From Yeosuana aquiaggeris (GTDB lineage Bacteria > Bacteroidota > Bacteroidia > Flavobacteriales > Flavobacteriaceae): DNA of 64,000 nucleotides. Position numbers and translations under genes: made by a program. The notes below the pieces were generated by a model. It did no database searches and was not told the origin of the DNA. It worked only from the letters and a program-made list of their open reading frames with translations. Every line of letters begins with the position of its first letter. The stretch's first letter is position 1. Of this stretch, positions 55,643 to 64,000 are shown piece by piece. Where the stretch lies: assembly GCF_044003965.1 (NCBI RefSeq), contig NZ_JBAWKC010000002.1:248001-312000 (forward strand), read 5' to 3'.

Positions 55643-57118
55643 TTGATTGTGAGATTGGATATAAACATAAACAGTTATTTATTTATTTTAGGAATTCTAT
55701 TTCTTAACGGATGCAAATTACCTGAAAAAGAAATTTCCAAAACAAAAGAATATAATATTTTATGGATTGTTGCCGATGATTTAGGTACAGATTTAGGCTG
55801 TTTTGGAAACGATTTAGTTTATACGCCAAACTTAGATCAGTTAGCTTCAGAATCCATTTTATACAAAAAGATGTTTACGGTAACAGCGGTTTGTTCACCT
55901 AGTAGATCTGGTTTAATTACAGGGATGTATCCTGTGACTCTGGGATTGCAAAACCATAGAACAAGATTTAAAAAAGTACTACCAGATACCATATTACCTG
56001 TTACAGAATGTTTTAAAAATGCCGGCTATTTCGTTTCTAATGGTGATGGAAGGAAAAATGGCATTAAAGGAAAAATGGATTATAATTTTAAGGCTAATTT
56101 TAATGAACTTTACCAAGGAACCCATTGGAGTCAAAGAACTAGGGAACAAAAATTCTTTTCACAGGCACAAATATTTTATCCTCACAGGCCCTTTCATTCA
56201 GACTCATTACAGCCTATTAATCCAGATTTAGTAAAATTACCACCATATTATCCCAATCATCCAATAGCCAGAAAAGATTGGGCCCTATACTTAGAAACCA
56301 TTCAGCATGTTGATATTAGTGTAGGTCAAATAATGAAGCAATTAAAGGAAGATGGATTGTTAGATAACACCATTATATTTTTCTTTGGAGATCAAGGCAG
56401 ACCTCATGCTCGTGCCAAACAATTCTTATATGACCCAGGAACCAACACGCCTCTTATGGTCAGATTTCCAGATGGTTATGGAGCAGGGGCGGTTTCAAAT
56501 GAATTGGTAAGCAATATTGATATTGCTGTAGCCACTTTGGCATTGGCAGGAATTGAAAGGCCAAAATATATGCAAGGTCTGGACTTTTTATCAAAAAATT
56601 CAGAAAGAGAATTTGTGTTCACTATGAGAGACCGACGTGATGAAACTGTTGATAGAATTCGCGCTGTACGATCTCAAAAATTCAAGTACATAAAAAATTA
56701 CTATCCTGATAGACCTTATACACAATACAATGTGTATAAAGAAATGAGCTATCCTATGTTACCTCTCATGCATGTCATGTTTGAAGAAGGTCAATTAGAT
56801 GAGGCTCAAAAAATATTTATGGATTCATTCAGACCGCCTGAAGAGTTATATGACTTGGAAACAGACCCTTTTGAAATCAATAATTTAGCTACAAAATCTG
56901 AATACACATTAGAATTAGAAAAATTGCGAAACACCTTAAATCAATGGGTAAATAAAAATGATTTAGGTGTTTATCCAGAAGATCAGGCAGAGATTGATAC
57001 TGCACAGGAGCAAGCCTTAAAAATGCTTAAAAAGACGCTTCAGAAGCGAAATTTACCTGAAAATGCTTCGTACAGAAAGCATGTTGAATATTGGGAAAAC
57101 AAATTATTAGAGAACTAG
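55643..57118 (+). CDS. Sulfatase lipoprotein, heparan-sulfatase-like (CSPSR type)
   Basis: A 491-residue sulfatase with lipobox LNGC (Cys24), VADDLGTDLGCFG, Cys84 in CSPSR and FFGDQGRPHARAK. The second metal motif here is GDQG rather than the usual SDNG/SDHG, as seen in heparan N-sulfatase-like subfamilies. There is no ATG before the signal peptide; translation may begin at TTG (55643) or GTG (55649). The short C-terminal part has a Gln/Lys-rich helix absent from the neighbours. Confidence 0.9.
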   Translation: MIVRLDININSYLFILGILFLNGCKLPEKEISKTKEYNILWIVADDLGTDLGCFGNDLVYTPNLDQLASESILYKKMFTVTAVCSPSRSGLITGMYPVTLGLQNHRTRFKKVLPDTILPVTECFKNAGYFVSNGDGRKNGIKGKMDYNFKANFNELYQGTHWSQRTREQKFFSQAQIFYPHRPFHSDSLQPINPDLVKLPPYYPNHPIARKDWALYLETIQHVDISVGQIMKQLKEDGLLDNTIIFFFGDQGRPHARAKQFLYDPGTNTPLMVRFPDGYGAGAVSNELVSNIDIAVATLALAGIERPKYMQGLDFLSKNSEREFVFTMRDRRDETVDRIRAVRSQKFKYIKNYYPDRPYTQYNVYKEMSYPMLPLMHVMFEEGQLDEAQKIFMDSFRPPEELYDLETDPFEINNLATKSEYTLELEKLRNTLNQWVNKNDLGVYPEDQAEIDTAQEQALKMLKKTLQKRNLPENASYRKHVEYWENKLLEN

Positions 57119-57120
57119 TT

Positions 57121-58713
57121 ATGAAATTAATATATATTTATTTGATGAGCTCCATTTTTTTGGTGTCTTGTGGCTCAGGTGACAAATTAGAAAAAAATGA
57201 AATACCCCTAAAACCAAATATCCTATTCATTCTAGTAGATGATTACGGAATTAATGATTTAAGTTCTTCAGGTAGCACATTTTATGAAACCCCAAACATT
57301 GACAAACTAGCTACAAATGGTGCTGTATTTACGCAAGGTTATGCCTGCAGTAGAGTTTGCAGCCCATCAAGAGCTAGTATCATGACTGGAAAATTTACAG
57401 CAAGACATGGTATTACAGATTGGATAGGAGAAAAAGCGGGATCAGACTGGAGAAGCATGAACAGGCAAGACAAATTGTTACCAGCCGATTACATTCGTAA
57501 TTTACCGGCACAAGATGTTACTTTAGCCGAAGTATTAAAGGCGAATGGATATAAAACATTTTTTGCAGGGAAATGGCATTTAGGTGACGTGGGTTCTTAT
57601 CCTGAAGATCATGGTTTTGACATTAATAAAGGAGGCTGGGATAAAGGCGGTCCTGTTGGGGGCTATTTTTCTCCTTTTCAAAACCCTAAGTTAGAAGACA
57701 AATACGATGGTGAAAACCTATCAATTCGCTTAGCTAATGAAACGGCTGATTTTATGAAACAAAATAAGTCGTCTAACTTTTTTGCGTTTCTTTCTTTCTA
57801 CGCAGTTCACGGACCCATTCAAACCTCAGTAGATAAATGGGAAAAATACAGAGATAAAGCCGAAAATCAGGGTATTAAAGAAAACGGATTTGTTATGGAG
57901 CGCAAATTGCCTATAAGACAAACTCAAGACAATCCTGTATATGCCGGTTTGGTTGAAAGTATGGATGATGCGGTTGGGGTTGTTTTAGAAGCCCTTAAGG
58001 AATTACAATTAGATAAAAATACCATAGTGATTTTTACTTCAGATAATGGTGGAGTTGCTTCAGGAGATTCGTTCTCAACATCAAATTTGCCATATAGAGG
58101 TGGTAAGGGCTATCAATGGGAAGGTGGTATTAGAGAGCCTTACTTTATTTATGTACCTTGGAATCATTCAAAAACAAGATCATTTGATTATCCTGTAACA
58201 GGTGCTGATTTCTACCCCACCATTTTAGATTATGCAAATATTAAGTTGATGCCTGATCAGCATCAAGATGGCGTCAGTTTAAAACCCATGATAGAAACTA
58301 ATTCTGAACTGTCATTAAGACCATTATTCTGGCATTATCCCCATTATGGCAATCAAGGAGGTGATCCTTCTTCAATCATTAGAAAAGGAGACTGGAAGCT
58401 TATTCATTATTATGAAGATGATAGCAATGAGCTTTACAATCTAAAAACAGATCCATACGAAAAAGCCAATGTCTATGATTCTAGCAGTGAGAAGGGTCAA
58501 GAACTTTATACTGAATTAAAAGATTGGTTAGTAAGTGTCCATGCAAAAGTCCCGGAAACAGATACCGAGTTTGATGTGAAAAAAAGAGCGGACTATGATA
58601 AGCAAATCGTTGAAAAACTTTTGCCTAAACTAGAAAATGAAAGAAGAAAAATGTTATCGAAAGATTTTGAGCCCAATGAAGACTGGTGGGGAAGCAAACT
58701 AACAAAAGATTAA
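57121..58713 (+). CDS. Sulfatase lipoprotein, S1 family (CSPSR type)
   Basis: A 530-residue sulfatase with lipobox VSC (Cys17), LVDDYGINDLSSSG, Cys80 in CSPSR, GKWHLGDVGSYPED and TSDNGGVASGDSFS, ending in the Trp-rich tail EDWWGSKL. An ATG 30 bases upstream is in frame, but it overlaps the previous gene and precedes the signal peptide poorly, so 57121 is the better start. The GH2 gene begins 9 bases after its stop. Confidence 0.93.
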   Translation: MKLIYIYLMSSIFLVSCGSGDKLEKNEIPLKPNILFILVDDYGINDLSSSGSTFYETPNIDKLATNGAVFTQGYACSRVCSPSRASIMTGKFTARHGITDWIGEKAGSDWRSMNRQDKLLPADYIRNLPAQDVTLAEVLKANGYKTFFAGKWHLGDVGSYPEDHGFDINKGGWDKGGPVGGYFSPFQNPKLEDKYDGENLSIRLANETADFMKQNKSSNFFAFLSFYAVHGPIQTSVDKWEKYRDKAENQGIKENGFVMERKLPIRQTQDNPVYAGLVESMDDAVGVVLEALKELQLDKNTIVIFTSDNGGVASGDSFSTSNLPYRGGKGYQWEGGIREPYFIYVPWNHSKTRSFDYPVTGADFYPTILDYANIKLMPDQHQDGVSLKPMIETNSELSLRPLFWHYPHYGNQGGDPSSIIRKGDWKLIHYYEDDSNELYNLKTDPYEKANVYDSSSEKGQELYTELKDWLVSVHAKVPETDTEFDVKKRADYDKQIVEKLLPKLENERRKMLSKDFEPNEDWWGSKLTKD

Positions 58714-58722
58714 GGATTTATA

Positions 58723-61197
58723 ATGATAAATAAATTATACAGCTTATTATTAGTTATATCATTGATTTCCTGTAATACTCCGGAAATGCAGTTAAGAGAA
58801 CGTATTTCTTTTAATGATTACTGGTTGTTTCAAAAAACCAGTGATGTTAATGTGTCAAAAATAGACTACGATGATGCTAATTGGAGGTCATTAGAACTTC
58901 CTCATGACTGGGCTATCGAAGGACCTTTTAAACCTGAGTATAACCTCAGAACCGGCGGGCTTCCAATTTTTGGCAAAGCCTGGTACAGAAAACATTTTAC
59001 AATTGATAACTCAAAAAAAGGAAGTGTTGTTACACTTAAATTTGATGGTGTCATGAACAACTCAACCATTTATGTAAATGGAAAAAAAGTATATCACAGA
59101 CCTTATGGTTATATTGGTTTTGAAATTGATATTACACCTTATCTAAATTTTGGAGAAGATAACATTATTGCAGTAGAAGTCAATCCAGAAGTGTTATCTG
59201 CCAGATGGTATCCTGGTGCTGGTATTTATAGAAATGTGTGGTTGGAGATTAAAAATCCTGTTCACATTAAACATTGGGGCAGTCATATTTCAACACCTTC
59301 AATAACAAAAGATAAAGCAGAAGTTATTATTGAAACTATTGTCTTAAGTAAAGAAGACAAATCAAAAGACGCTTATCAAATACAAACTATTATTTATGAT
59401 AAAGAGGGTATCGAAGTTGCCTCAAATACCACTGATTTTAGATTCAATAAGGGTAAAGAATCAACTATTCTGCAAAAATTAACAGTGTCAAATCCCGAGT
59501 TATGGGATTTCAAGACACCACATTTATACAATGCTATTTCAACAATTTTAAACAAAAATGAGGTAATAGATAACTATAGTTCCCATTTTGGAATAAGAAC
59601 TATAGCGTTTACAAGAGAAGGCTTTTTCATCAACGGAAGAAAAGAAAAAATTAAAGGGGTTTGTTTGCATAATGATTTGGGCCCTTTGGGATCTGCTGTT
59701 AATTACAGAGCTACAGAACGCCAACTAGAGATTATGAAGGAAATGGGGGTCAACGCTATTAGAACTTCCCATAATCCTACCTCGCCAGAGCAATTAGAAC
59801 TCTGCGATAAAATGGGCCTTTTGGTGCAAGCTGAAGCTTTTGATTGTTGGGCAATAGGAAAAACTGAAAATGATTACAACAAATATTGGAATGAATGGCA
59901 TGAGCAGGATTTAAGGGATATGATAAAACGTGACAGAAACCATCCGTCCATTATTATGTGGAGTATTGGCAATGAAGTGAAAGAACAGAATAATGAAAAT
60001 GGTTATAAAATGGCAAAAGAACTAGTTGAAATTTGTCATCAAGAAGACCCGAACAGACCCACAACTGCAGGGTTTAACAATCTTTCAGCCGCAATAAAAA
60101 ATGGGTTAGCCAATGAAGTAGATTTGGTTGGTGCCAACTATAAACCAACCCAATATGCTGAGGTTATGGAACAACATCCCAATTGGATTGTGTATGGTTC
60201 TGAAACGGCTTCAACCGTATCTTCAAGAGGGGTATATCATCTTCCCTTAAAAAAGTATGACAAACATAAATCGCTTCAGGTAAATAGTTATGATATCAAT
60301 AGTCCCAATTGGGCTTATCCGCCAGATATAGAATTTCATTTTCAAGATTCTCTTCCTAATATCTTAGGTGAGTTTATCTGGACTGGATTTGATTATTTAG
60401 GTGAACCAACGCCTTATGGGGGTAAGGACAATTTAACGCATGGGAATTGGGATACAGATTGGCCTTCAAGAAGCTCCTATTTTGGAGCGGTTGATTTAGC
60501 GGGTTTTCCTAAAGACCGGTTTTATTTATACCAAAGCCAGTGGACTACAGCACCTATGGTGCATCTTTTACCTCATTGGAATTGGGAAGGAACAGATTTT
60601 GAAGAAATTCCTGTTTACTGCTATACCAATGGTGATGAAGCTGAATTATTTGTAAATGGAAAATCTCAAGGTAGAAAAACAAAAGGAGTAGACAAAACAA
60701 GAATTCCAGTAAATTTTGGAGCTTGGAAAGGAAGGCCTAAATATTTTGATTCGCCTTACCGTTTAAATTGGAATGTTAAATACGAACCAGGAGAGATTGA
60801 GGTAGTTGCGTATAAAAATGGCCAAGAAATAGCCAGAAAATTTATTAAAACCGCAAAAGCACCCGATAAAATAGAGCTTATAACCGATAGAAATGTAATT
60901 AATGCAGACGGTAAAGACTTATCATTTATCACAGTTAAAATTATAGATGAAAATGGCAATTTTTGCCCACTAGCAGACAATAAGGTCAATTTTAAAGTTA
61001 CAGGACCAGCAACCATTGCAGCCGTTGGTAATGGTAATGCTGCTTCCACAGAACCTTTTCAAGCAAATTACAGAAAAGCATTCAATGGTTTGTGTTTACT
61101 AGTAATAAAAAGTAAAAATGGAGAAACAGGAGAAATAACAATAGAGGCCACTTCAAATGGTTTGAAATCGAAAATAATTACTGTAAAGTCGAAATAA
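58723..61197 (+). CDS. Glycoside hydrolase family 2 (beta-galactosidase-like) lipoprotein
   Basis: An 824-residue exo-glycosidase with lipobox ISC (Cys17). It has the GH2 sugar-binding domain (about 22-180, with LPHDWAIEGPF), an immunoglobulin-like domain (about 180-295), and the TIM barrel with acid/base Glu418 in WSIGNEV and nucleophile Glu494 in YGSETAS, followed by GEFIWTGFDYLGEPTPYG. C-terminal beta domains extend from about 600 to the end. The SETAS form is common in Bacteroidota beta-galactosidases. It probably trims beta-linked galactose from desulfated oligosaccharides. Confidence 0.94.
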   Translation: MINKLYSLLLVISLISCNTPEMQLRERISFNDYWLFQKTSDVNVSKIDYDDANWRSLELPHDWAIEGPFKPEYNLRTGGLPIFGKAWYRKHFTIDNSKKGSVVTLKFDGVMNNSTIYVNGKKVYHRPYGYIGFEIDITPYLNFGEDNIIAVEVNPEVLSARWYPGAGIYRNVWLEIKNPVHIKHWGSHISTPSITKDKAEVIIETIVLSKEDKSKDAYQIQTIIYDKEGIEVASNTTDFRFNKGKESTILQKLTVSNPELWDFKTPHLYNAISTILNKNEVIDNYSSHFGIRTIAFTREGFFINGRKEKIKGVCLHNDLGPLGSAVNYRATERQLEIMKEMGVNAIRTSHNPTSPEQLELCDKMGLLVQAEAFDCWAIGKTENDYNKYWNEWHEQDLRDMIKRDRNHPSIIMWSIGNEVKEQNNENGYKMAKELVEICHQEDPNRPTTAGFNNLSAAIKNGLANEVDLVGANYKPTQYAEVMEQHPNWIVYGSETASTVSSRGVYHLPLKKYDKHKSLQVNSYDINSPNWAYPPDIEFHFQDSLPNILGEFIWTGFDYLGEPTPYGGKDNLTHGNWDTDWPSRSSYFGAVDLAGFPKDRFYLYQSQWTTAPMVHLLPHWNWEGTDFEEIPVYCYTNGDEAELFVNGKSQGRKTKGVDKTRIPVNFGAWKGRPKYFDSPYRLNWNVKYEPGEIEVVAYKNGQEIARKFIKTAKAPDKIELITDRNVINADGKDLSFITVKIIDENGNFCPLADNKVNFKVTGPATIAAVGNGNAASTEPFQANYRKAFNGLCLLVIKSKNGETGEITIEATSNGLKSKIITVKSK

Positions 61198-61238
61198 CAG
61201 ATTACAGGAAAAATTAAGAACATAGAAAAAAAAACAAT

Positions 61239-63197
61239 TTGAACAATTATAATAACTTTTCAAAAGTGAAATGCAATTCTAAATTATCTAGAAAGGCAAT
61301 TGTTATAATACTATGTTTCATAATTCATCAACCCTTAATAGCACAAACAGATAAAGATGAAACGCTTTTAATTGTAAATGCAGATTTTGAAACGGGTAAT
61401 TTAGAAGGCTGGAAATATTGGAAAACGAAAAGGTGTGAAATAACCACAGAAGCATACTCTGGACAATATGCAGTTAAAATTGGTTCAGAAAGAGGCTTAT
61501 GTATTCAAGAAACTAAAGTGAGATCCAATAGCCTTTATAGAATTTCTGCTTATATTAAAACAGAATCAGGTGCTGAAGAAGTTCAATTAGTGGTAAGTGA
61601 TTATGGAGGTTCTGAAAAATCGGTTTCCAGTGCTCTTACAGAGTATACTAAAGTGAGCATCGATTTTCAAACAGCTTACGCTTCAGATAATTTACTAATC
61701 TCATTAATACATCCTTCTGGAAAAGGGAGCGGCTATGCAGATCAAATAGAATTAACTTATTTAGGTGATGCGCCAAAACCAGAGATACAAGAATTTATAT
61801 CTATTCCAGAAAGAATTCTTAAAGAAGAAAATGGCGTCTCTCAATTATCTAATCAAAAAATGGACTGGTTTCTTAATGATAGGTTTGGCATGTTCATCCA
61901 TTGGGGCGTTTATGCGGCTTTTGATGAAGGAAACGAATGGGTTAGGCATGGAGAAGTATATGGTCAAGAATATTACCAGCGAAGAGCAAGAGATCCTGAA
62001 ACCGGCTTTACCGCTTCTAAATTTGATGCTTCTAAATGGGCAGATTTAGCTAAAAAAGCAGGTATGAAATATATGGCACTAACTTCCAGACATCATGATG
62101 GTTATGCGCTTTTTGATAGTAAACATCCCAGTAGCTGGACCAGCAAAAAAGATTTAGGACGAGATTTTATAAAAGAATATACAGATGCTGTCAGAGCATC
62201 AGGACTTCATGTAGGACTTTATTATTCGCCCATGAGTTGGAGATATCCTGGGTATTATGATGTCTATGGAAATGATGTAAAGCCCAATGTTTGGGGTTAT
62301 AAAACAGCTGCTTGGCATAAAGAGGATGCGCAAGCTATGAAAGAAGAAGTTTATGAACAGGTTACAACACTGCTCAAAGATTATGGAACCATAGATTATA
62401 TGTTTTGGGATGGCGGTTGGCTAAGTCAAACCGTGAACCCAGAATTAGAAAGAACTTTTTGGGATCCGGGGCAATATCAAAACCCTGATAATGAATGGCC
62501 AGTAAAATACAAATACATTACAAAAGAAGCGAATACTGGTAAACCTCTTGGAATCATGGGATTAGTTCGTAAATTTCAACCAGATATGGTGGTAAACGAA
62601 CGATTTGGATGGGTTGGAGATGTACAGGCAGAGGAAGGTGGTTCTTCCACTTCTGGAGATATTCGCTTTGAGCATTATGGAGAAAAATGTATTAGTCTCC
62701 AAAAAGGGGGATGGGGTTACAGACCAAATCGTCCTGTTTATAGCTTTGAAGAAGTAGCAGTCTATTTATCCAATTGTGTAGTTCGTAATATTAATTTACT
62801 TTTAAATGTAGCTCCGGACAGAGAAGGGGTTGTACCAGATAACCAACAAGAAGTACTTCTAAAAACGGGAGATTGGTTATCCAAAATAGGAAATGGGATT
62901 TATGGAACAAGAGGAGGGCCATGGCAACCACTTTTTGGTGAATACGGTTTTTCCTTTAATGATAATAAAATTTACTGTCACGTTTACAAAGGTTATCGTG
63001 ACCTGAATTCAGGGAAGTTTACAACACAATCAATGGGGAATAAAAAAGTGAGTAAGGTTGTAAATCTGTATGATGGTAAAGAACTTTCATGGGTTAAAAA
63101 CAAAAATAATACGGTTACAATTAGTGACGTTGATTATTCTTTAAATCCAGCAGTGACTATATTAGAAATGACACTTACAAAACCTGTATACGAATAG
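61239..63197 (+). CDS. GH29 alpha-L-fucosidase (or alpha-L-galactosidase) with N-terminal CBM-like domain
   Basis: A protein of about 650 residues. Signal peptide to about residue 36, a CBM_4_9-like domain (43-176, LIVNADFETGNLEGW), then a GH29 catalytic domain starting RFGMFIHWGVYA, with SRHHDGYALF, GLYYSPMSW and the nucleophile Asp391 in YMFWDGGW. GH29 enzymes release alpha-L-fucose; some act on alpha-L-galactose in porphyran. No ATG precedes the signal peptide in frame, so the start is TTG at 61239 or GTG at 61266. Confidence 0.92.
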   Translation: MNNYNNFSKVKCNSKLSRKAIVIILCFIIHQPLIAQTDKDETLLIVNADFETGNLEGWKYWKTKRCEITTEAYSGQYAVKIGSERGLCIQETKVRSNSLYRISAYIKTESGAEEVQLVVSDYGGSEKSVSSALTEYTKVSIDFQTAYASDNLLISLIHPSGKGSGYADQIELTYLGDAPKPEIQEFISIPERILKEENGVSQLSNQKMDWFLNDRFGMFIHWGVYAAFDEGNEWVRHGEVYGQEYYQRRARDPETGFTASKFDASKWADLAKKAGMKYMALTSRHHDGYALFDSKHPSSWTSKKDLGRDFIKEYTDAVRASGLHVGLYYSPMSWRYPGYYDVYGNDVKPNVWGYKTAAWHKEDAQAMKEEVYEQVTTLLKDYGTIDYMFWDGGWLSQTVNPELERTFWDPGQYQNPDNEWPVKYKYITKEANTGKPLGIMGLVRKFQPDMVVNERFGWVGDVQAEEGGSSTSGDIRFEHYGEKCISLQKGGWGYRPNRPVYSFEEVAVYLSNCVVRNINLLLNVAPDREGVVPDNQQEVLLKTGDWLSKIGNGIYGTRGGPWQPLFGEYGFSFNDNKIYCHVYKGYRDLNSGKFTTQSMGNKKVSKVVNLYDGKELSWVKNKNNTVTISDVDYSLNPAVTILEMTLTKPVYE

Positions 63198-63265
63198 ATT
63201 TTTTTAATGTTAGATAAAGATTCTGTTACAGAAAAAAGGAAAATAATTAAGTTTATTAAATCAAT

Positions 63266-64000
63266 ATGAAAAAGAAACACATTAATAATTTTATTAAAGC
63301 TATTTTAATTTTTATGGGGTCTATTGGATGTTTACATGCTCAAAATGAAGAAATGCAGTTATGGAGTTCTGAAATTCCTGGATCTATAAAAGCTGATGAT
63401 TATAATGAAATTTATAACGAAAACTTAGATCAACTTAGAAAAGTTATTAATCCGACACTAACTTTGTTTTTACCTGAAAAACCCAATGGAACATCCATAG
63501 TGATTTGTCCTGGCGGAGGATATGCCTATCTGGCCATAAATAAGGAAGGTTTTAAAGTAGCCGAATGGTTAAACACATTAGGTATCACGGCATTTGTTTT
63601 AAAATATAGATTACCTAGTGATGACATTATGCAAGATAAATCTGTTGGACCATTACAAGATGCTCAGGAATCCATTCGATTTATAAGAAGACATGCTGAA
63701 AAATGGCAACTCAATCCTGATAAAATAGGAATCATTGGGTTTTCAGCAGGTGGTCATGTTGCTTCTACTCTGTCAACGCATTACAATGATACTGTATATA
63801 AGGTATCAGATTCAATTAGTGCAAAACCAAATTTTTCCATTTTGGCATATCCAGTTATTTCAATGGAGACTGAAATAGCACATAAAGGATCCAGAAATAA
63901 TTTACTTGGTGTTTCACCATCAAATGAGTTGATTGCGCATTTTTCAAACGAAAAGCATATTGACTCCAATACACCAGCTACCTTTTTGGTTCATGCTAAT
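63266..64000 (+). CDS. Exported alpha/beta hydrolase (acetylxylan esterase-like), 3' partial
   Basis: The frame is open from ATG at 63266 to the window end (245 codons, no stop). After the signal peptide (to LHAQ, about residue 28) comes the oxyanion motif CPGGGYAYLA near residue 80 and the nucleophile elbow GFSAGGHVAS near residue 160. The final Asp and His lie beyond the window. It resembles the BD-FAE/acetylxylan esterase group found in many glycan loci and is co-directional with GH29, 68 bases downstream. The locus continues past the right edge. Confidence 0.9.
   Translation, partial: MKKKHINNFIKAILIFMGSIGCLHAQNEEMQLWSSEIPGSIKADDYNEIYNENLDQLRKVINPTLTLFLPEKPNGTSIVICPGGGYAYLAINKEGFKVAEWLNTLGITAFVLKYRLPSDDIMQDKSVGPLQDAQESIRFIRRHAEKWQLNPDKIGIIGFSAGGHVASTLSTHYNDTVYKVSDSISAKPNFSILAYPVISMETEIAHKGSRNNLLGVSPSNELIAHFSNEKHIDSNTPATFLVHAN

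Noticed and set aside
1..64000. CRISPR arrays, prophage, integrase or transposase genes
   Set aside because: No regularly spaced direct repeats and no phage, integrase or transposase proteins were seen in any frame.

Overview
The window is AT-rich chromosomal DNA from a member of the phylum Bacteroidota, most likely a marine Flavobacteriaceae. The evidence is a SusC/SusD pair, a hybrid two-component regulator, type IX secretion C-terminal sorting domains, a short Bacteroidota-type primary sigma factor, an exosortase XrtF with PID-CTERM substrates, a FolK fused to a deoxynucleoside kinase, and tandem DUF6090 genes. Genus cannot be fixed from this sequence alone.

Positions 1-16100 are mainly housekeeping: the 3' part of clpP with clpX, a GH3-family protein, a DUF2797 protein, rpsU, the primary sigma factor, an AsmA-like protein, the queuosine-precursor transporter, folK-dNK, a TrmH-type RNA methyltransferase, mutS, and tRNA-Gly(GCC) and tRNA-Leu(UAA). 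Inside this part lies a compact exosortase locus (10315-12310, minus strand): two PID-CTERM proteins, XrtF and its associated membrane protein. Downstream of the second PID-CTERM gene is a decayed copy of the first codons of xrtF. A perfect hairpin from that coding sequence is kept there and now looks like an intrinsic terminator. The same terminator-like hairpin also sits inside the intact xrtF gene.

Positions 16382-26900 are accessory: a DUF1800/DUF1501 pair, small lipoproteins and secreted proteins (one with a run of eight G in its reading frame), a CDGSH iron-sulfur protein, four tandem DUF6090 membrane proteins that share a 3'-end motif, and a cassette-like stretch with a cation-efflux protein, a VanZ-like protein and small unknowns. 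A fused L-serine dehydratase follows at 26948-28516.

Positions 28560-64000 form one large polysaccharide utilization locus running off the right edge. A minus-strand arm reads susC, susD, GH128-like lipoprotein, carbohydrate-binding T9SS protein, sulfatase, GH16-like T9SS enzyme, esterase, two beta-helix proteins and two sulfatases. The HTCS regulator lies just upstream of susC. Divergent from it, a plus-strand arm encodes a sulfatase, an arylsulfatase, an SGNH esterase, three more sulfatases, a GH2, a GH29 and a second esterase cut by the window end. With eight Cys-type sulfatases, exo-glycosidases and three esterase-like hydrolases, the locus should take apart a heavily sulfated, possibly acylated algal polysaccharide. 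Import would be through SusCD, and control through sugar sensing by the HTCS propeller. The exact substrate cannot be read from the sequence: GH2, GH16 and GH29 suit a sulfated galactan or fucose-containing glycan, while the GH128-like protein suggests a beta-1,3-glucan activity. No formylglycine-generating enzyme, transposase, integrase or CRISPR array was seen.
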